This document shows positions 9,605 through 18,500 of a DNA stretch of 64,000 nucleotides, in pieces. This DNA comes from Thalassobacillus devorans MSP14 (lineage in GTDB: Bacteria > Bacillota > Bacilli > Bacillales > Halobacillaceae). How positions within the stretch are numbered: position 1 is the stretch's first letter; each line of letters opens with the position of its first letter. The position numbers and the translations under genes were made by a program. Under the pieces are notes generated by a model. That model made no database searches. It was given only the letters and a program-made list of their open reading frames with translations, and was not told the DNA's origin. The stretch is from contig NZ_KI543236.1 in assembly GCF_000496835.1 (NCBI RefSeq), positions 369,866-433,865 on the forward strand. Direction: 5' to 3'.

Positions 9605-9671
9605 CCATTACAAGCTTTATCGTTTTCAGTAACCTGGCTTTTTTAGTTAGTAGAGAGGAAGGTGAAAAGAA

Positions 9672-10586
9672 GTGTCCAAAGTAAAGGTAGGCATTTTAGG
9701 GTCTGGAAATATAGGTACGGACCTTATGTATAAAATTTTAAAAAACGATGGACCTATGGAACTATCATTAATGGCCGGTATCGATCCCAATTCTGAAGGA
9801 CTAATGAGAGCGAGGGAAATGGGGATAGAAGCAAGCCATGAAGGAATTAATGATATTTTAGCTGATTCAGATATTAAGATTGTTTTCGACGCAACGAGTG
9901 CAAAGGCTCATATTCAAGCTGCTGAAAAGTTGAGAGCAGAAAATAAAATGGCAATTGACTTGACACCTGCAGCTGTCGGGCCTTATCTGGTACCACCGGT
10001 AAATTTAAATGATCATATCGAATCGAAAAATATAAACATGGTTTCTTGTGCCGGCCAAGCAACTACACCACTTGTTCACGCTGTTTCACGGGAGGTTCCT
10101 GTTCAATACGCAGAAACGATTGCAACGGTGGCCAGTCGTGCAATCGGGACGGGTACAAGAAAAAATGTAGATGAGTTTACGCGAACTACCGCAAACTCTT
10201 TAGTAAAAGTTGGCGGTTCCATAAGTGCAAGAGCAGTACCGGTATTTAATCCTGCAGAACCGCCAATAACAATGGTTAACACGATTTATACAGTGATTAA
10301 AGAAAAAGATTTTGATGTGGATGCAGTCAAAAAATCTATCAAGGATATGGTTAAAAACGTATCTGAGTATGTTCCAGGTTACCGGTTAAAAGCGGAGCCA
10401 ATTATTGACTATCGTGAGACTCCATGGGGACGTTTGCCTGTGGTAGTTATTATGAATGAAGTGGAAGGTGAGGGAGACTTTTTCCCGAAATATGCTGGAA
10501 ATTTAGATATCATGACTGCATCAGCACGAAAAGTCGGTGAATTATACGCTAGTCATATCTTACAAAAAGAGGAGGTACAGCAGTGA
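9672..10586 (+). CDS. Acetaldehyde dehydrogenase (acylating)
   Basis: Converts acetaldehyde, NAD+ and CoA to acetyl-CoA, the last meta-pathway step (DmpF/MhpF/XylQ family). The N-terminal Rossmann motif is [13 protein letters not shown] and the catalytic Cys126 is in [17 protein letters not shown]. At 304 residues it has the normal length. The start is GTG 9672, preceded by GAGAGGAAGGTG. Its stop overlaps the GTG start of the aldolase by four bases. In homologous pairs the two proteins form a channelling complex that passes acetaldehyde directly, so translational coupling makes sense here. Confidence 0.94.
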   Translation: MSKVKVGILGSGNIGTDLMYKILKNDGPMELSLMAGIDPNSEGLMRAREMGIEASHEGINDILADSDIKIVFDATSAKAHIQAAEKLRAENKMAIDLTPAAVGPYLVPPVNLNDHIESKNINMVSCAGQATTPLVHAVSREVPVQYAETIATVASRAIGTGTRKNVDEFTRTTANSLVKVGGSISARAVPVFNPAEPPITMVNTIYTVIKEKDFDVDAVKKSIKDMVKNVSEYVPGYRLKAEPIIDYRETPWGRLPVVVIMNEVEGEGDFFPKYAGNLDIMTASARKVGELYASHILQKEEVQQ

Positions 10587-11605
10587 AAATCCCAAGGCTT
10601 ACGGACACGACATTAAGAGACGGTTCGCACGCGATAAGCTATAGTTATACTTCTGATCAAGTGAAAGATATTGTCCATGGTCTGGATAAGGCGGGTGTTC
10701 CGGTAATTGAAGTGAGTCATGGCGCAGGTTTGAATGGTTCTACGATTCAGCAGGGATTTTCTAAAACCCCAGAATCCGAACTGATCAAAGTAGCGGTTGA
10801 AACAGCTAAACAAGCAAAAATTGCCTCCCTATTTGTACCTGGTATTGGTACAAGCGAAGAATTAAGAGATGCAATAGAAATTGGGATCAAGATGGTAAGA
10901 ATTGCTGTGCATTGTACAGAAGCCGATGTTACTGAACAGTATTTCCATTTGGCAAAAGAATTAGGAATTGAGGCTGTTGGATTTTTAATGATGTCTCATA
11001 CACAACCTAAAGAAGTGCTTGTAGAACAGGCGAAACTGATGGAATCTTATGGAGCAGACTGTGTATATGTAGTAGATTCAGCAGGGGCACTGGTTCCAGA
11101 TGGGGTAAGGGAAAGAGTTTCCGCTCTAAAAGATGCATTAACTATTGATGTAGGGATGCATGCCCATAATAATTTAGGGTTAGCTATCGGTAACACAATA
11201 GCGGCACTGGAGGCAGGAGCAGATCAAGTTGATGGAACTGTAAGGGGGTTGGGCGCTGGTGCAGGCAATGCACCAACAGAAGTAATCGTAGCCGCTTTGA
11301 ATAAAATGGACATTGATACGGGCATCAGTCTATCTGTATTAATGGACTTGGCAGAAGAAGTTGTAGCGCCAATTATCCCGTCTCCAATAGTTATTGATCG
11401 TGATAATTTATCCAGTGGATATGCAGGGGTATACAATAGTTTCTTATTGCATGTAAGACATGCAGCGGAAAAATTTGATTTAAATCCTACTGAAATTATG
11501 GAGGAACTGGGAAAACGTCAAGCTATTGCAGGTCAAGAGGATTGGATTATAGATGTAGCAATTGAACTGGCAGAGAAGAAAAAAGGTCTTCAAAGTATTA
11601 AGTAA
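10583..11605 (+). CDS. 4-hydroxy-2-oxovalerate aldolase
   Basis: Splits 4-hydroxy-2-oxovalerate into pyruvate and acetaldehyde (DmpG/MhpE family, HMGL-like TIM barrel). Visible are the opening [16 protein letters not shown] with the conserved Arg-Asp pair, metal-binding [13 protein letters not shown] (His-x-His) and [13 protein letters not shown]. The C-terminal part is the communication domain that docks with the acylating dehydrogenase. At 340 residues it has the family length. Its GTG start overlaps the previous stop. This and the dehydrogenase are the only copies of the last two steps in the window, so the second hydratase/decarboxylase set (cluster B) must rely on them or on genes elsewhere. 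Confidence 0.95.
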   Translation: MKIPRLTDTTLRDGSHAISYSYTSDQVKDIVHGLDKAGVPVIEVSHGAGLNGSTIQQGFSKTPESELIKVAVETAKQAKIASLFVPGIGTSEELRDAIEIGIKMVRIAVHCTEADVTEQYFHLAKELGIEAVGFLMMSHTQPKEVLVEQAKLMESYGADCVYVVDSAGALVPDGVRERVSALKDALTIDVGMHAHNNLGLAIGNTIAALEAGADQVDGTVRGLGAGAGNAPTEVIVAALNKMDIDTGISLSVLMDLAEEVVAPIIPSPIVIDRDNLSSGYAGVYNSFLLHVRHAAEKFDLNPTEIMEELGKRQAIAGQEDWIIDVAIELAEKKKGLQSIK

Positions 11606-11618
11606 AGGTGGAGGATAT

Positions 11619-12392
11619 ATGGTACCACAAGAAGCAGCAACAAAATTGCTGGAGGCAGAGAAGAAAAAAGATGTTATTCCACCCTTAACGGAGACATTTC
11701 CAGGTCTAACCGTTGATGAAGCTTACCATACTCAATTAGAAATTATCCGGCATAAAGTTGACGAAGGGGCTATCATAGTTGGAAAGAAAATTGGAGCGAC
11801 CAGCCAGGCAATTCAAAGTATGTTTGGCGTAGAGCAACCGGATTATGGCCATCTATTAGACGACATGTTGCATGTCGAAGGGGATGAGCTCCAAATAGAT
11901 GACTTTATACAGCCAAAAGTAGAATTTGAGATTGCTTTCAAGTTAAAGAAAGACTTGAAGGGTCCAAATGTGACGGTAATGGATGTTATAGAAGCAACTG
12001 ATTATATTTCTCCTGCTATTGAGATTATTGATAGCAGAATCCAGGAGTGGCAAATTAACTTTGAAGATACGGTAGCAGATAATGGCTCTTCAGCAGCTGC
12101 TGTCATTGGTGGAAAACCTACAAAATTAGATGGTATAGATTTAACTCATATTGGAATGGTTGCTTATAGAAATGGTGAAATGATTGATTCTGGTGCTGGA
12201 GCGGCGGTTTTGGGGAATCCACTATGGTCGGTAGTTTGGTTGACAAACTCATTAAGCAACTATGATGTTCACCTTAAAGCAGGAGAAGTTGTATTATCCG
12301 GAGCATTAACGAGTGCAATAGAAGCAGAAGGTGGAGACACATTTACAGCTGAGTTTGATCATATCGGCTCTATTTGTGTGACGTTTAAATGA
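11619..12392 (+). CDS. 2-oxopent-4-enoate (2-keto-4-pentenoate) hydratase, copy A
   Basis: Adds water to 2-hydroxypenta-2,4-dienoate to give 4-hydroxy-2-oxovalerate. It is assigned to the DmpE/MhpD side of the hydratase/decarboxylase family from VGKKIGATSQAIQSMFGVEQPDYGHLLDDM, the metal-site pattern QPKVEFEIAF, IIDSRIQEWQINFEDTVADNGSS, and SGAGAAVLGNPLWSVVWL. The true start is ATG 11619 after GGTGGAGG (607-614), giving 257 residues; an upstream in-frame ATG at 11562 lies inside the aldolase. The adjacent decarboxylase is homologous, and in Pseudomonas the two form a complex. It groups with the copy at 18501 by motif. Confidence 0.85.
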   Translation: MVPQEAATKLLEAEKKKDVIPPLTETFPGLTVDEAYHTQLEIIRHKVDEGAIIVGKKIGATSQAIQSMFGVEQPDYGHLLDDMLHVEGDELQIDDFIQPKVEFEIAFKLKKDLKGPNVTVMDVIEATDYISPAIEIIDSRIQEWQINFEDTVADNGSSAAAVIGGKPTKLDGIDLTHIGMVAYRNGEMIDSGAGAAVLGNPLWSVVWLTNSLSNYDVHLKAGEVVLSGALTSAIEAEGGDTFTAEFDHIGSICVTFK

Positions 12393-12413
12393 TAGAAGGA
12401 AAGAGGTGAATCC

Positions 12414-13205
12414 ATGATAAAAACGGATGTAGTGGATACAATTGCAAGAAATTTGCTGGAAGCAGAAAAGAATAAAACTGCACTCAATAATTTTGTTGAT
12501 AAATATCCTGATTTAAATGAGGAAATGGGATATATCATTCAAGATAGATTAGTTGAAATGAAAGAAAAAGAAGAAAACACAAAGAGAGTTGGCTGGAAAC
12601 TAGGTTTGACGAGTAAAGCAAAACAACAGATGATCGGTGTACATGAGCCTTCTTACGGAGTTCTTTTAGAGAGTATGCAATTATATGAGGGTGAATGGAT
12701 TTCGACCGCTCCATTTATTCATGCCAAGGCAGAGCCGGAAATTGCATTTGTCTTAAATCAAGAGTTAAAAGGAGCGCATATAAGTGTAGCTGATGTACTG
12801 ACCGCAACAGAATATGTCGCACCGGCTATTGAAATTATTGATAGTAGATTTTATGGGTATAAATTTACTTTAGCTGATGCGGTAAGTGACAATTCCTCTT
12901 CTTCCAGATTTATTATCGGGGAGCGTTTTTACCATCCTAAAAACGTGGATCTAAAACGTATGGGGTTTGTTTTTAGAAAAAATGGAGAAGTGTCAGCAAC
13001 TGGTGCTGGAGCAGCTGTAATGGGACATCCCGCAAGAGCAATTGCCTGGCTTGCCAATCGACTTCAAAAAGTTGATAAGAGTTTGAAGCCAGGGGAAGTG
13101 ATTTTAAGTGGATCTCTATCCGCTGCTGGTGATATTTCACCAAAAGATATTTTTACCGCCAGTTTTGATGGCATCGGTTCTGTCCATGCGATGTTTACAG
13201 AATAA
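12414..13205 (+). CDS. 4-oxalocrotonate (2-oxo-3-hexenedioate) decarboxylase, copy A
   Basis: Decarboxylates 2-oxo-3-hexenedioate to 2-hydroxypenta-2,4-dienoate, the DmpH step. It has the same fold as its upstream neighbour. Decarboxylase-type features are KRVGWKLGLTSKAKQQMIGVHEPSYGVLL, HAKAEPEIAFVL and EIIDSRFYGYKFTLADAVSDNSSS; a Tyr/Phe-rich IDSR segment is typical of DmpH rather than DmpE. It also keeps TGAGAAVMGHPARAIAWLANRL. It is 263 residues with ATG 12414 preceded by AAAGAGGTG. It lies between hydratase and tautomerase, the order also seen in cluster B. Assignment between hydratase and decarboxylase rests on motifs only. Confidence 0.82.
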   Translation: MIKTDVVDTIARNLLEAEKNKTALNNFVDKYPDLNEEMGYIIQDRLVEMKEKEENTKRVGWKLGLTSKAKQQMIGVHEPSYGVLLESMQLYEGEWISTAPFIHAKAEPEIAFVLNQELKGAHISVADVLTATEYVAPAIEIIDSRFYGYKFTLADAVSDNSSSSRFIIGERFYHPKNVDLKRMGFVFRKNGEVSATGAGAAVMGHPARAIAWLANRLQKVDKSLKPGEVILSGSLSAAGDISPKDIFTASFDGIGSVHAMFTE

Positions 13206-13229
13206 AAACAATCAATAGAGGTGAAAAAT

Positions 13230-13424
13230 GTGCCATTTATTCAAGTAAATATTTTAGAAGGAAGAGCACCAGCAACAAAAGAGCGATTTATTCGTGAAGT
13301 GACAGATTTAGCTACAGAAGTTTTTGATGCGCCTGAGCAAAGTGTACGGGTGATGATTAATGAACTCCCACCCGAACACTGGGGAATAGCTGGAGAATCA
13401 GTGAAAAAACGGAGGGAAAAATAA
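13230..13424 (+). CDS. 4-oxalocrotonate tautomerase, copy A
   Basis: Isomerises 2-hydroxymuconate to 2-oxo-3-hexenedioate. The family needs Pro1 as catalytic base exposed after removal of initiator Met. That fixes the start at GTG 13230, directly before the Pro codon, giving PFIQVNILEGR. The upstream in-frame GTG at 13221 is part of the ribosome site AGAGGTG. The conserved Arg11 and Arg39-type positions (EGR, VRVMINEL) and the C-terminal HWGIAG are present. It has 64 residues. The stop at 13424 almost abuts the next ATG at 13426. Confidence 0.92.
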   Translation: MPFIQVNILEGRAPATKERFIREVTDLATEVFDAPEQSVRVMINELPPEHWGIAGESVKKRREK

Positions 13425-13425
13425 G

Positions 13426-14898
13426 ATGCCAAGAGTAACTGCAGATGTTAAGGATATTGGTTTATATATTAATGGAGAGTATGGGCCTGCGGAGAATGAA
13501 GACATATTTGAGGTGACAAATCCAGCTACACAAGAAATCATTGCCCGTGTCAGTGAGGCTACGGAAGAGGATGTAGACCGTGCCTGTCGAGTTGCAAGAG
13601 ACGCCTTTGAAAATGGGCCGTGGGGAAAAATGTCCGTAGCTGAACGTAGTGCAAAACTAAGGAAGATGGCAGATATCATTTTAGAAAGAAAAGAAGAAAT
13701 TGCACGATATGATGCGATGGATGTTGGAAAGCCATATGAAGCAACTGTAGGTCATGAAGTTGCCCGTGCAGCGAATAATATCCGTTTCTTCGCAGATTTT
13801 GCAGAAAAGCAAGGTGGAGAAACATATCCAATGGGTGAAGAATTTATCAACTATACAAGATATGAGCCAGTGGGTGTTGCTGCACTGATTACACCTTGGA
13901 ATGTCCCATTCATGTTAACGACATGGAAATTGGGACCTTGCCTGGCAGGAGGGAATACGGTTGTCATTAAACCAGCTGAAAACACTCCTCTATCTGTTTC
14001 ACTACTCGGTGACATTGCCAAAGAAGCGGGGGTTCCTGATGGAGTTGTAAACGTTGTTCAAGGAAGAGGTGATATCGTCGGGAACGCTTTGACGACTCAT
14101 CCAGAAGTCGATTTAGTTTCTTTCACTGGTTCAACTGCTACCGGAAAGAGGATTCTGAAAAGCGGAGCAGATACATTGAAGAAAGTATCATTTGAGTTAG
14201 GGGGAAAAGCAGCCAATATTATTTTTGAAGATGCAGACCTGGAAAAAGCTGTACCAGAATCTATTAAAGCAGCATTCATGAACTCTGGGCAAGTATGCCT
14301 TGCCGGCTCTAGAATTCTAGTACAACGCTCCATTTTTAATCAGTTCCTTGAGAAGTTTAAGAAAGCTGCACAGGATTTGAAAGTAGGCGATCCCCAAGAA
14401 AACGGTACAGATATGGGGCCATTGGTAAGTGAAACACACTACAATAAAGTAACAAGCTACCTGGAGATTGCGGAAGAAGAGGGTGCTACACTAATTTGTG
14501 GAGGCAAACGTCCAGAACTGCCGCAGTATTTGAGCGATGGCTATTATCTCGAACCGACAATATATGTCCACGAAAATTCTAAAGCCCGGATTTGTCAGGA
14601 GGAGATCTTTGGTCCAGTTGTAACGGTAATTCCATTTGATACAGAAGAAGAGGCCCTCCATATCGCTAATGATACGGATTACGGATTAAACGGGGTAGTC
14701 TGGACAGAAAACCTGCAAAGAGCACATCGTATTTCTCATCACGTTCGTGCAGGGACGATTTGGGTTAACTGCTGGTTCGTTCGTGATCTTCGTGCACCAT
14801 TTGGCGGATTTAAAAAGAGTGGGATCGGTAGGGAAGGCGGTCATCATAGTATGGAGTTTTTCACCGAAGCTAAAAATATTTGTATTGCATTGAATTAA
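13426..14898 (+). CDS. 2-hydroxymuconic semialdehyde dehydrogenase, copy A
   Basis: Oxidises the ring-fission semialdehyde to 2-hydroxymuconate with NAD+ (XylG/DmpC family within the ALDH superfamily). Catalytic Cys291 is in NSGQVCLAGSR and general base Glu257 is in FELGGKAAN. The cofactor region FTGSTATGK is present. At 490 residues it has the usual length. Its linkage to tautomerase and decarboxylase is what points to HMSDH rather than another ALDH. Cluster B has a second copy at 17036. No hydrolase for the competing branch was found, so ring fission products should flow through this oxidative branch. Confidence 0.9.
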   Translation: MPRVTADVKDIGLYINGEYGPAENEDIFEVTNPATQEIIARVSEATEEDVDRACRVARDAFENGPWGKMSVAERSAKLRKMADIILERKEEIARYDAMDVGKPYEATVGHEVARAANNIRFFADFAEKQGGETYPMGEEFINYTRYEPVGVAALITPWNVPFMLTTWKLGPCLAGGNTVVIKPAENTPLSVSLLGDIAKEAGVPDGVVNVVQGRGDIVGNALTTHPEVDLVSFTGSTATGKRILKSGADTLKKVSFELGGKAANIIFEDADLEKAVPESIKAAFMNSGQVCLAGSRILVQRSIFNQFLEKFKKAAQDLKVGDPQENGTDMGPLVSETHYNKVTSYLEIAEEEGATLICGGKRPELPQYLSDGYYLEPTIYVHENSKARICQEEIFGPVVTVIPFDTEEEALHIANDTDYGLNGVVWTENLQRAHRISHHVRAGTIWVNCWFVRDLRAPFGGFKKSGIGREGGHHSMEFFTEAKNICIALN

Positions 14899-14946
14899 TG
14901 TTACCTGCAATATAGGTTAATCGACCAATGGAAGGGGAGAAAGCAA

Positions 14947-15786
14947 ATGAAAACTATTTATTTACATTCACAAAACCTTGCTTTCTGGCAGAAACATTCC
15001 AGAGAAAATGTAATTGCATTAGGATTCTTTGATGGCGTGCATAAGGGACATCAAAAAGTAATACGGCAAGCCAAAAAAGAAGCGGAAAGAAGAGGTGTGG
15101 ATTTAACAGTGATGAGCTTTTTCCCCCATCCTAAAGTTGTGCTTTCCGGAGGGAAGAAAAAGTTTAACTACCTGATGCCGCTGAAAGCTAAAGCCGAGGT
15201 GCTGGAATCACTCGGGGTAGATCGTTTCTATATCGTAGAGTTTGATATGAATTTTGCCTCTCTTTCCCCTCAAGACTATGTAGAAAAATATCTTTTGAAA
15301 TTCAGCACTGTACATGCCGTAGCTGGATATGATTTTCACTATGGCAAGTTGGGCGAGGGAAGTATTGATCGACTGAAAGAGGATTCTGCCGGTAGATTGG
15401 ATGTGACAAAGGTCAACAAAGTAGAGTACCTGGGAAAGAAGATAAGCTCTACACGGATTAGACGCGCAATCGTGGAAGGGCAGGTAAATGATCTGTCTGT
15501 CATGATGGGACGTTTATATGAAGTGAAAGGAAAGATCTTAAATCATTCTTTCTTTCCCGATGACTATTATATGCTGCCACGAAGCGGGAACTACGAGGTA
15601 ACGATTAACTCCGGAAGTGAGGTTTTTTACACAACCGTTCAAAACAATCCGGAAGAAGGCAGGCTTGAAATTTCAGATGAAAGAATAGGGCAGGAGCTGA
15701 ATGGATTATATATTTCCGTCACTTGGAGGAAGCGCCTTTCCGATGTAAGATTGTATGAGCTTGTATGCTCAAGAATAGAAGCGTAG
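14947..15786 (+). CDS. RibF-like FAD synthetase (FMN adenylyltransferase)
   Basis: The N-terminal nucleotidyltransferase domain is clear: VIALGFFDGVHKGHQKVI with the HxGH-type motif, MSFFPHPKVVL and KKISSTRIRRAIVEGQV. Bifunctional RibF proteins are about 310-320 residues and carry a riboflavin-kinase domain with a PTAN motif. This one has 279 residues, and in its last 90 residues no PTAN motif is visible, so it may only adenylylate FMN. It begins 48 bases after HMSDH with GGAAGGGGAG upstream and appears to be the last gene of the cluster A operon. A role in raising FAD supply for the flavin monooxygenase is a reasonable inference. Confidence 0.85.
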   Translation: MKTIYLHSQNLAFWQKHSRENVIALGFFDGVHKGHQKVIRQAKKEAERRGVDLTVMSFFPHPKVVLSGGKKKFNYLMPLKAKAEVLESLGVDRFYIVEFDMNFASLSPQDYVEKYLLKFSTVHAVAGYDFHYGKLGEGSIDRLKEDSAGRLDVTKVNKVEYLGKKISSTRIRRAIVEGQVNDLSVMMGRLYEVKGKILNHSFFPDDYYMLPRSGNYEVTINSGSEVFYTTVQNNPEEGRLEISDERIGQELNGLYISVTWRKRLSDVRLYELVCSRIEA

Positions 15787-15893
15787 TAATAATGGTGAAA
15801 ACTATAGGAAGCAGTGAAAGAAATTTATTAAACAGAAAAAACGTCAGCCGATAGTTTACACTAAAGAAACGGGTGTTTTTTTACTTGGATATA

Positions 15894-15928
15894 AAAAGGA
15901 AGGCAGTCGAAATGGCTGCCTTCCTTTT
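15894..15928. terminator. Bidirectional terminator between cluster A and the IclR gene
   Basis: A 13-bp stem AAAAGGAAGGCAG / CTGCCTTCCTTTT with a 9-base loop, flanked by A and T runs. It can stop transcription from both sides. Confidence 0.85.
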
Positions 15929-15963
15929 CATTCACTTGATAACATTTTTTTGTGGAACAAGCA

Positions 15964-16755
15964 CTAAAGGCGTCTGAAATATCGTTCATCATACCCCAGG
16001 CGTTCCGACGCCTCTTTTCCAGCTTCCATCACTTTTTTCGCAATATCCGGTATTTTACTATCTTTCATGCGCTGGATGGGTCCGACTACGGTAATGGCGC
16101 TGACCACTTTTCCTTTGTAATCCCGTATCGGTGCAGCAACGGACTTCGTTCCTTCAGTCAGTTCTTCTGTACTGACCGCGTAGCCTTTTTTCCGTATGGA
16201 TTGAAGTTCTTCTTGAAGAAGGTCAGGATCTGTAATGCTGTTCTCCGTATGGGCCACTAATCCCTGATTAATGACAGCTTCTACAATGTGATCGTCACTA
16301 AAGGCAAGTAATACTTTGCCTGAGCTTGTACAGTAGGAAGGGTTTCTCCTACCGAGGTGAGTGAGAATCCGGACGGGATGATTGCACTCCTCTTTATGGA
16401 TATAAATCGTGTCGAGTCCGTCCATGATTGCTAAGTGTGCTGTTTCCCCGGTATCATTGACCAGTTTATATAAAACTGGAGCAGATTCTTTATGGATTTC
16501 CAGATTGTTGGTGACGATACCACCGAGCGTAAGGACGGACATCCCCAATCGATAGGCATTGGTTTTTGGATCTTTAATGACGAACCCTTCACTGGCAAGG
16601 GTAGATAGTAAGCGGCTGACCGTGCTTTTGGCCAGGCCTAAGGATTCTGCCAGTTCACTTACTTTTTTGGTCGGCTCATAGGTAGAAAAACTTTTTAAAA
16701 TCAGCAATGCGTTTTTTACAGAAGAAAGGGTTTGCGGCTGCTTCTTTTTTGGCAT
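15964..16755 (-). CDS. IclR-family transcriptional regulator
   Basis: A 263-residue regulator. It has an N-terminal winged helix (about 8-70; TLSSVKNALLILKSFST and AESLGLAKSTVSRLLSTLASEGFV) and a C-terminal effector-binding domain (TGETAHLAIMDGLDTIYIHKEE, GRRNPSYCTSSGKVLLAF, VSAITVVGPIQRM). IclR proteins commonly control aromatic and beta-ketoadipate-type pathways, as activators or repressors. It is divergent from the HMSDH-B operon with a 280-base intergenic region that holds an inverted repeat at 16990-17014, so control of cluster B is likely. Confidence 0.92.
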   Translation of the reverse strand: MPKKKQPQTLSSVKNALLILKSFSTYEPTKKVSELAESLGLAKSTVSRLLSTLASEGFVIKDPKTNAYRLGMSVLTLGGIVTNNLEIHKESAPVLYKLVNDTGETAHLAIMDGLDTIYIHKEECNHPVRILTHLGRRNPSYCTSSGKVLLAFSDDHIVEAVINQGLVAHTENSITDPDLLQEELQSIRKKGYAVSTEELTEGTKSVAAPIRDYKGKVVSAITVVGPIQRMKDSKIPDIAKKVMEAGKEASERLGYDERYFRRL

Positions 16756-16942
16756 TTTTTCACCTCTATTAAGTGTGGTTCTTTATAAGGGAACGTTTCT
16801 GTCGCGTGATAGAAAAGTAATTATACGCTAATTATATAGAATTAGGGCCATTTTCTAAATAGCAGTTGAAGAAAAACTTGATTATTTTTAATTTTGTTGC
16901 ATATAGAGGAACATAGGGATTTTTAAAAGTCTGGATCGTTTC

Positions 16943-17014
16943 TATAATGAACATGTATTGAACAAATAAGGATTTTTGATATCTATTTATCGGAAACAGT
17001 CTGTAGGTTTCCGA
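16943..17014 (+). promoter_or_regulatory. Promoter and inverted repeat upstream of cluster B
   Basis: A TATAAT -10 box lies at 16943-16948 with only a weak -35 (TTTTTA, 17-base spacer), the pattern of an activator-dependent promoter. Downstream is an inverted repeat TCGGAAAC-N9-GTTTCCGA at 16990-17014. Its GGAAAC/GTTTCC arms resemble IclR-type half sites, but the 9-base gap is wider than the classical site. Operator function is inferred. The rest of 16756-17035 shows nothing further. Confidence 0.5.
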
Positions 17015-17035
17015 AAAATTAAGGAGGCTTTCTAT

Positions 17036-18490
17036 ATGCAATCTACAAAAACAAAAGCTATTGATTGTGCCCATTATATTAATGGTGCCTATGCCGAGTC
17101 AGGAAATGGGAAAACGTTTGAAAATGTTAATCCAGCAACAGAAGAAGTACTGGGCACCGTTGCGGAAGGTGGAAAGGAAGAAGTTGATCAGGCAGTAAGC
17201 GCTGCCAGAAAAGCCCTGAAAGGTGAATGGGGTACTATGCCATTAAAAAAGCGATCAAATATCATCCGTAAAATCGGGGATTTGATTTTGGAGCGAAAAG
17301 AGGAACTCGCTGAGCTGGAATCCTTGGACACGGGTAAACCGCTATGGCTTTCCAACAAGGTTGATATCGATCGGGCAGCCAACAATTTCTATTTCTTTGC
17401 AGATTATATGACAACAGTTGGAACCGAGGCTTACCAGCAGGATGATATTGCTATTCATTATGCCGTTCGTAAACCTGTCGGTGTGGTAGGACTCATCAAC
17501 CCATGGAATTTGCCACTCTTCCTGATGACATGGAAGTTGGCTCCGGCTCTCGCGGCGGGAAATACAGCTGTCATGAAACCATCGGAAGTGACTCCTATGA
17601 CTGCAACCGTACTGGCTCAAATTTGTAAGGATGCGGGGGTACCGGATGGTGTGGTCAATATGGTCCACGGCTTTGGTGAAACAGGTGCTGCCCTTTCTTC
17701 CCACGATGATGTCGATGCGATCGCCTTCACTGGTGAGACGGTGACTGGTACAGCCATTATGAAAGCTGCCGCGCCAACACTTAAGAAGCTATCCTTTGAA
17801 CTTGGCGGCAAGAACCCGAACATTATTTTTGCCGATGCCGACCTGGATGATGTCATTGAAACTACGATAAAATCCAGCTTCATTAATCAAGGGGAAGTCT
17901 GCTTGTGCGGTTCAAGAATTTATGTGGAACGTTCGGCTTATGATGAGTTTCTTGAAAAGTTTGCAGCAAAAACAAAAGAACTCAAAGTTGGCGATCCATT
18001 TGATCCTGATACAAATGTCGGAGCATTGGTCAGTGAAGAACACTATAACAAGGTGGTCAGCTACCTTGATATTGCCAAAGAAGAAGGCGGTACCTTCCTG
18101 ACCGGCGGTAAGCCTGCTGAAGGCTTTGATAAAGGATTCTTCGTAGAACCTACAATTATTACCGGGCTCAGTAGTGAAGCCAGATGTGTACGCGAAGAAA
18201 TCTTCGGACCGGTCGTAACCGTTGTTCCATTTGATACAGAAGAAGAAGTACTTGAACAAGTGAATGATACGCATTATGGTTTGAGTGCAAGCCTCTGGAC
18301 GAGTGACATCAAACGTGCTACCCGCTTCAGCGGCCAGATTGAAGCAGGGATGGTTTGGGTGAACACATGGTTCCTTCGCGACTTGCGTACACCATTCGGA
18401 GGAATGAAGCGTAGTGGTATTGGCCGCGAAGGCGGAGCTCACAGTTTTGATTTCTACTCTGAATTAACAAATATTACGTTAAAAATGTAG
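17036..18490 (+). CDS. 2-hydroxymuconic semialdehyde dehydrogenase, copy B
   Basis: A second XylG/DmpC-type ALDH, 484 residues from ATG 17036 with AAGGAGG at 17021-17027; the longer open frame upstream lacks a ribosome site. Catalytic Cys289 (NQGEVCLCGSR) and Glu255 (FELGGKNPN) are present, as is FTGETVTGT. It is clearly homologous to copy A but diverged throughout and looks more G+C-rich, so a recent tandem duplication is unlikely. It is the first gene of cluster B, followed within 10 bases by the hydratase. Confidence 0.9.
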   Translation: MQSTKTKAIDCAHYINGAYAESGNGKTFENVNPATEEVLGTVAEGGKEEVDQAVSAARKALKGEWGTMPLKKRSNIIRKIGDLILERKEELAELESLDTGKPLWLSNKVDIDRAANNFYFFADYMTTVGTEAYQQDDIAIHYAVRKPVGVVGLINPWNLPLFLMTWKLAPALAAGNTAVMKPSEVTPMTATVLAQICKDAGVPDGVVNMVHGFGETGAALSSHDDVDAIAFTGETVTGTAIMKAAAPTLKKLSFELGGKNPNIIFADADLDDVIETTIKSSFINQGEVCLCGSRIYVERSAYDEFLEKFAAKTKELKVGDPFDPDTNVGALVSEEHYNKVVSYLDIAKEEGGTFLTGGKPAEGFDKGFFVEPTIITGLSSEARCVREEIFGPVVTVVPFDTEEEVLEQVNDTHYGLSASLWTSDIKRATRFSGQIEAGMVWVNTWFLRDLRTPFGGMKRSGIGREGGAHSFDFYSELTNITLKM

Positions 18491-18500
18491 GAGGATGACA

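Noticed and set aside
17342-18442. Long minus-strand open frames opposite HMSDH copy B
   Set aside because: They are shadows of a strongly coding gene and have no ribosome sites or recognisable domains. The same applies to antisense frames opposite pycA, GH1 and GH16.
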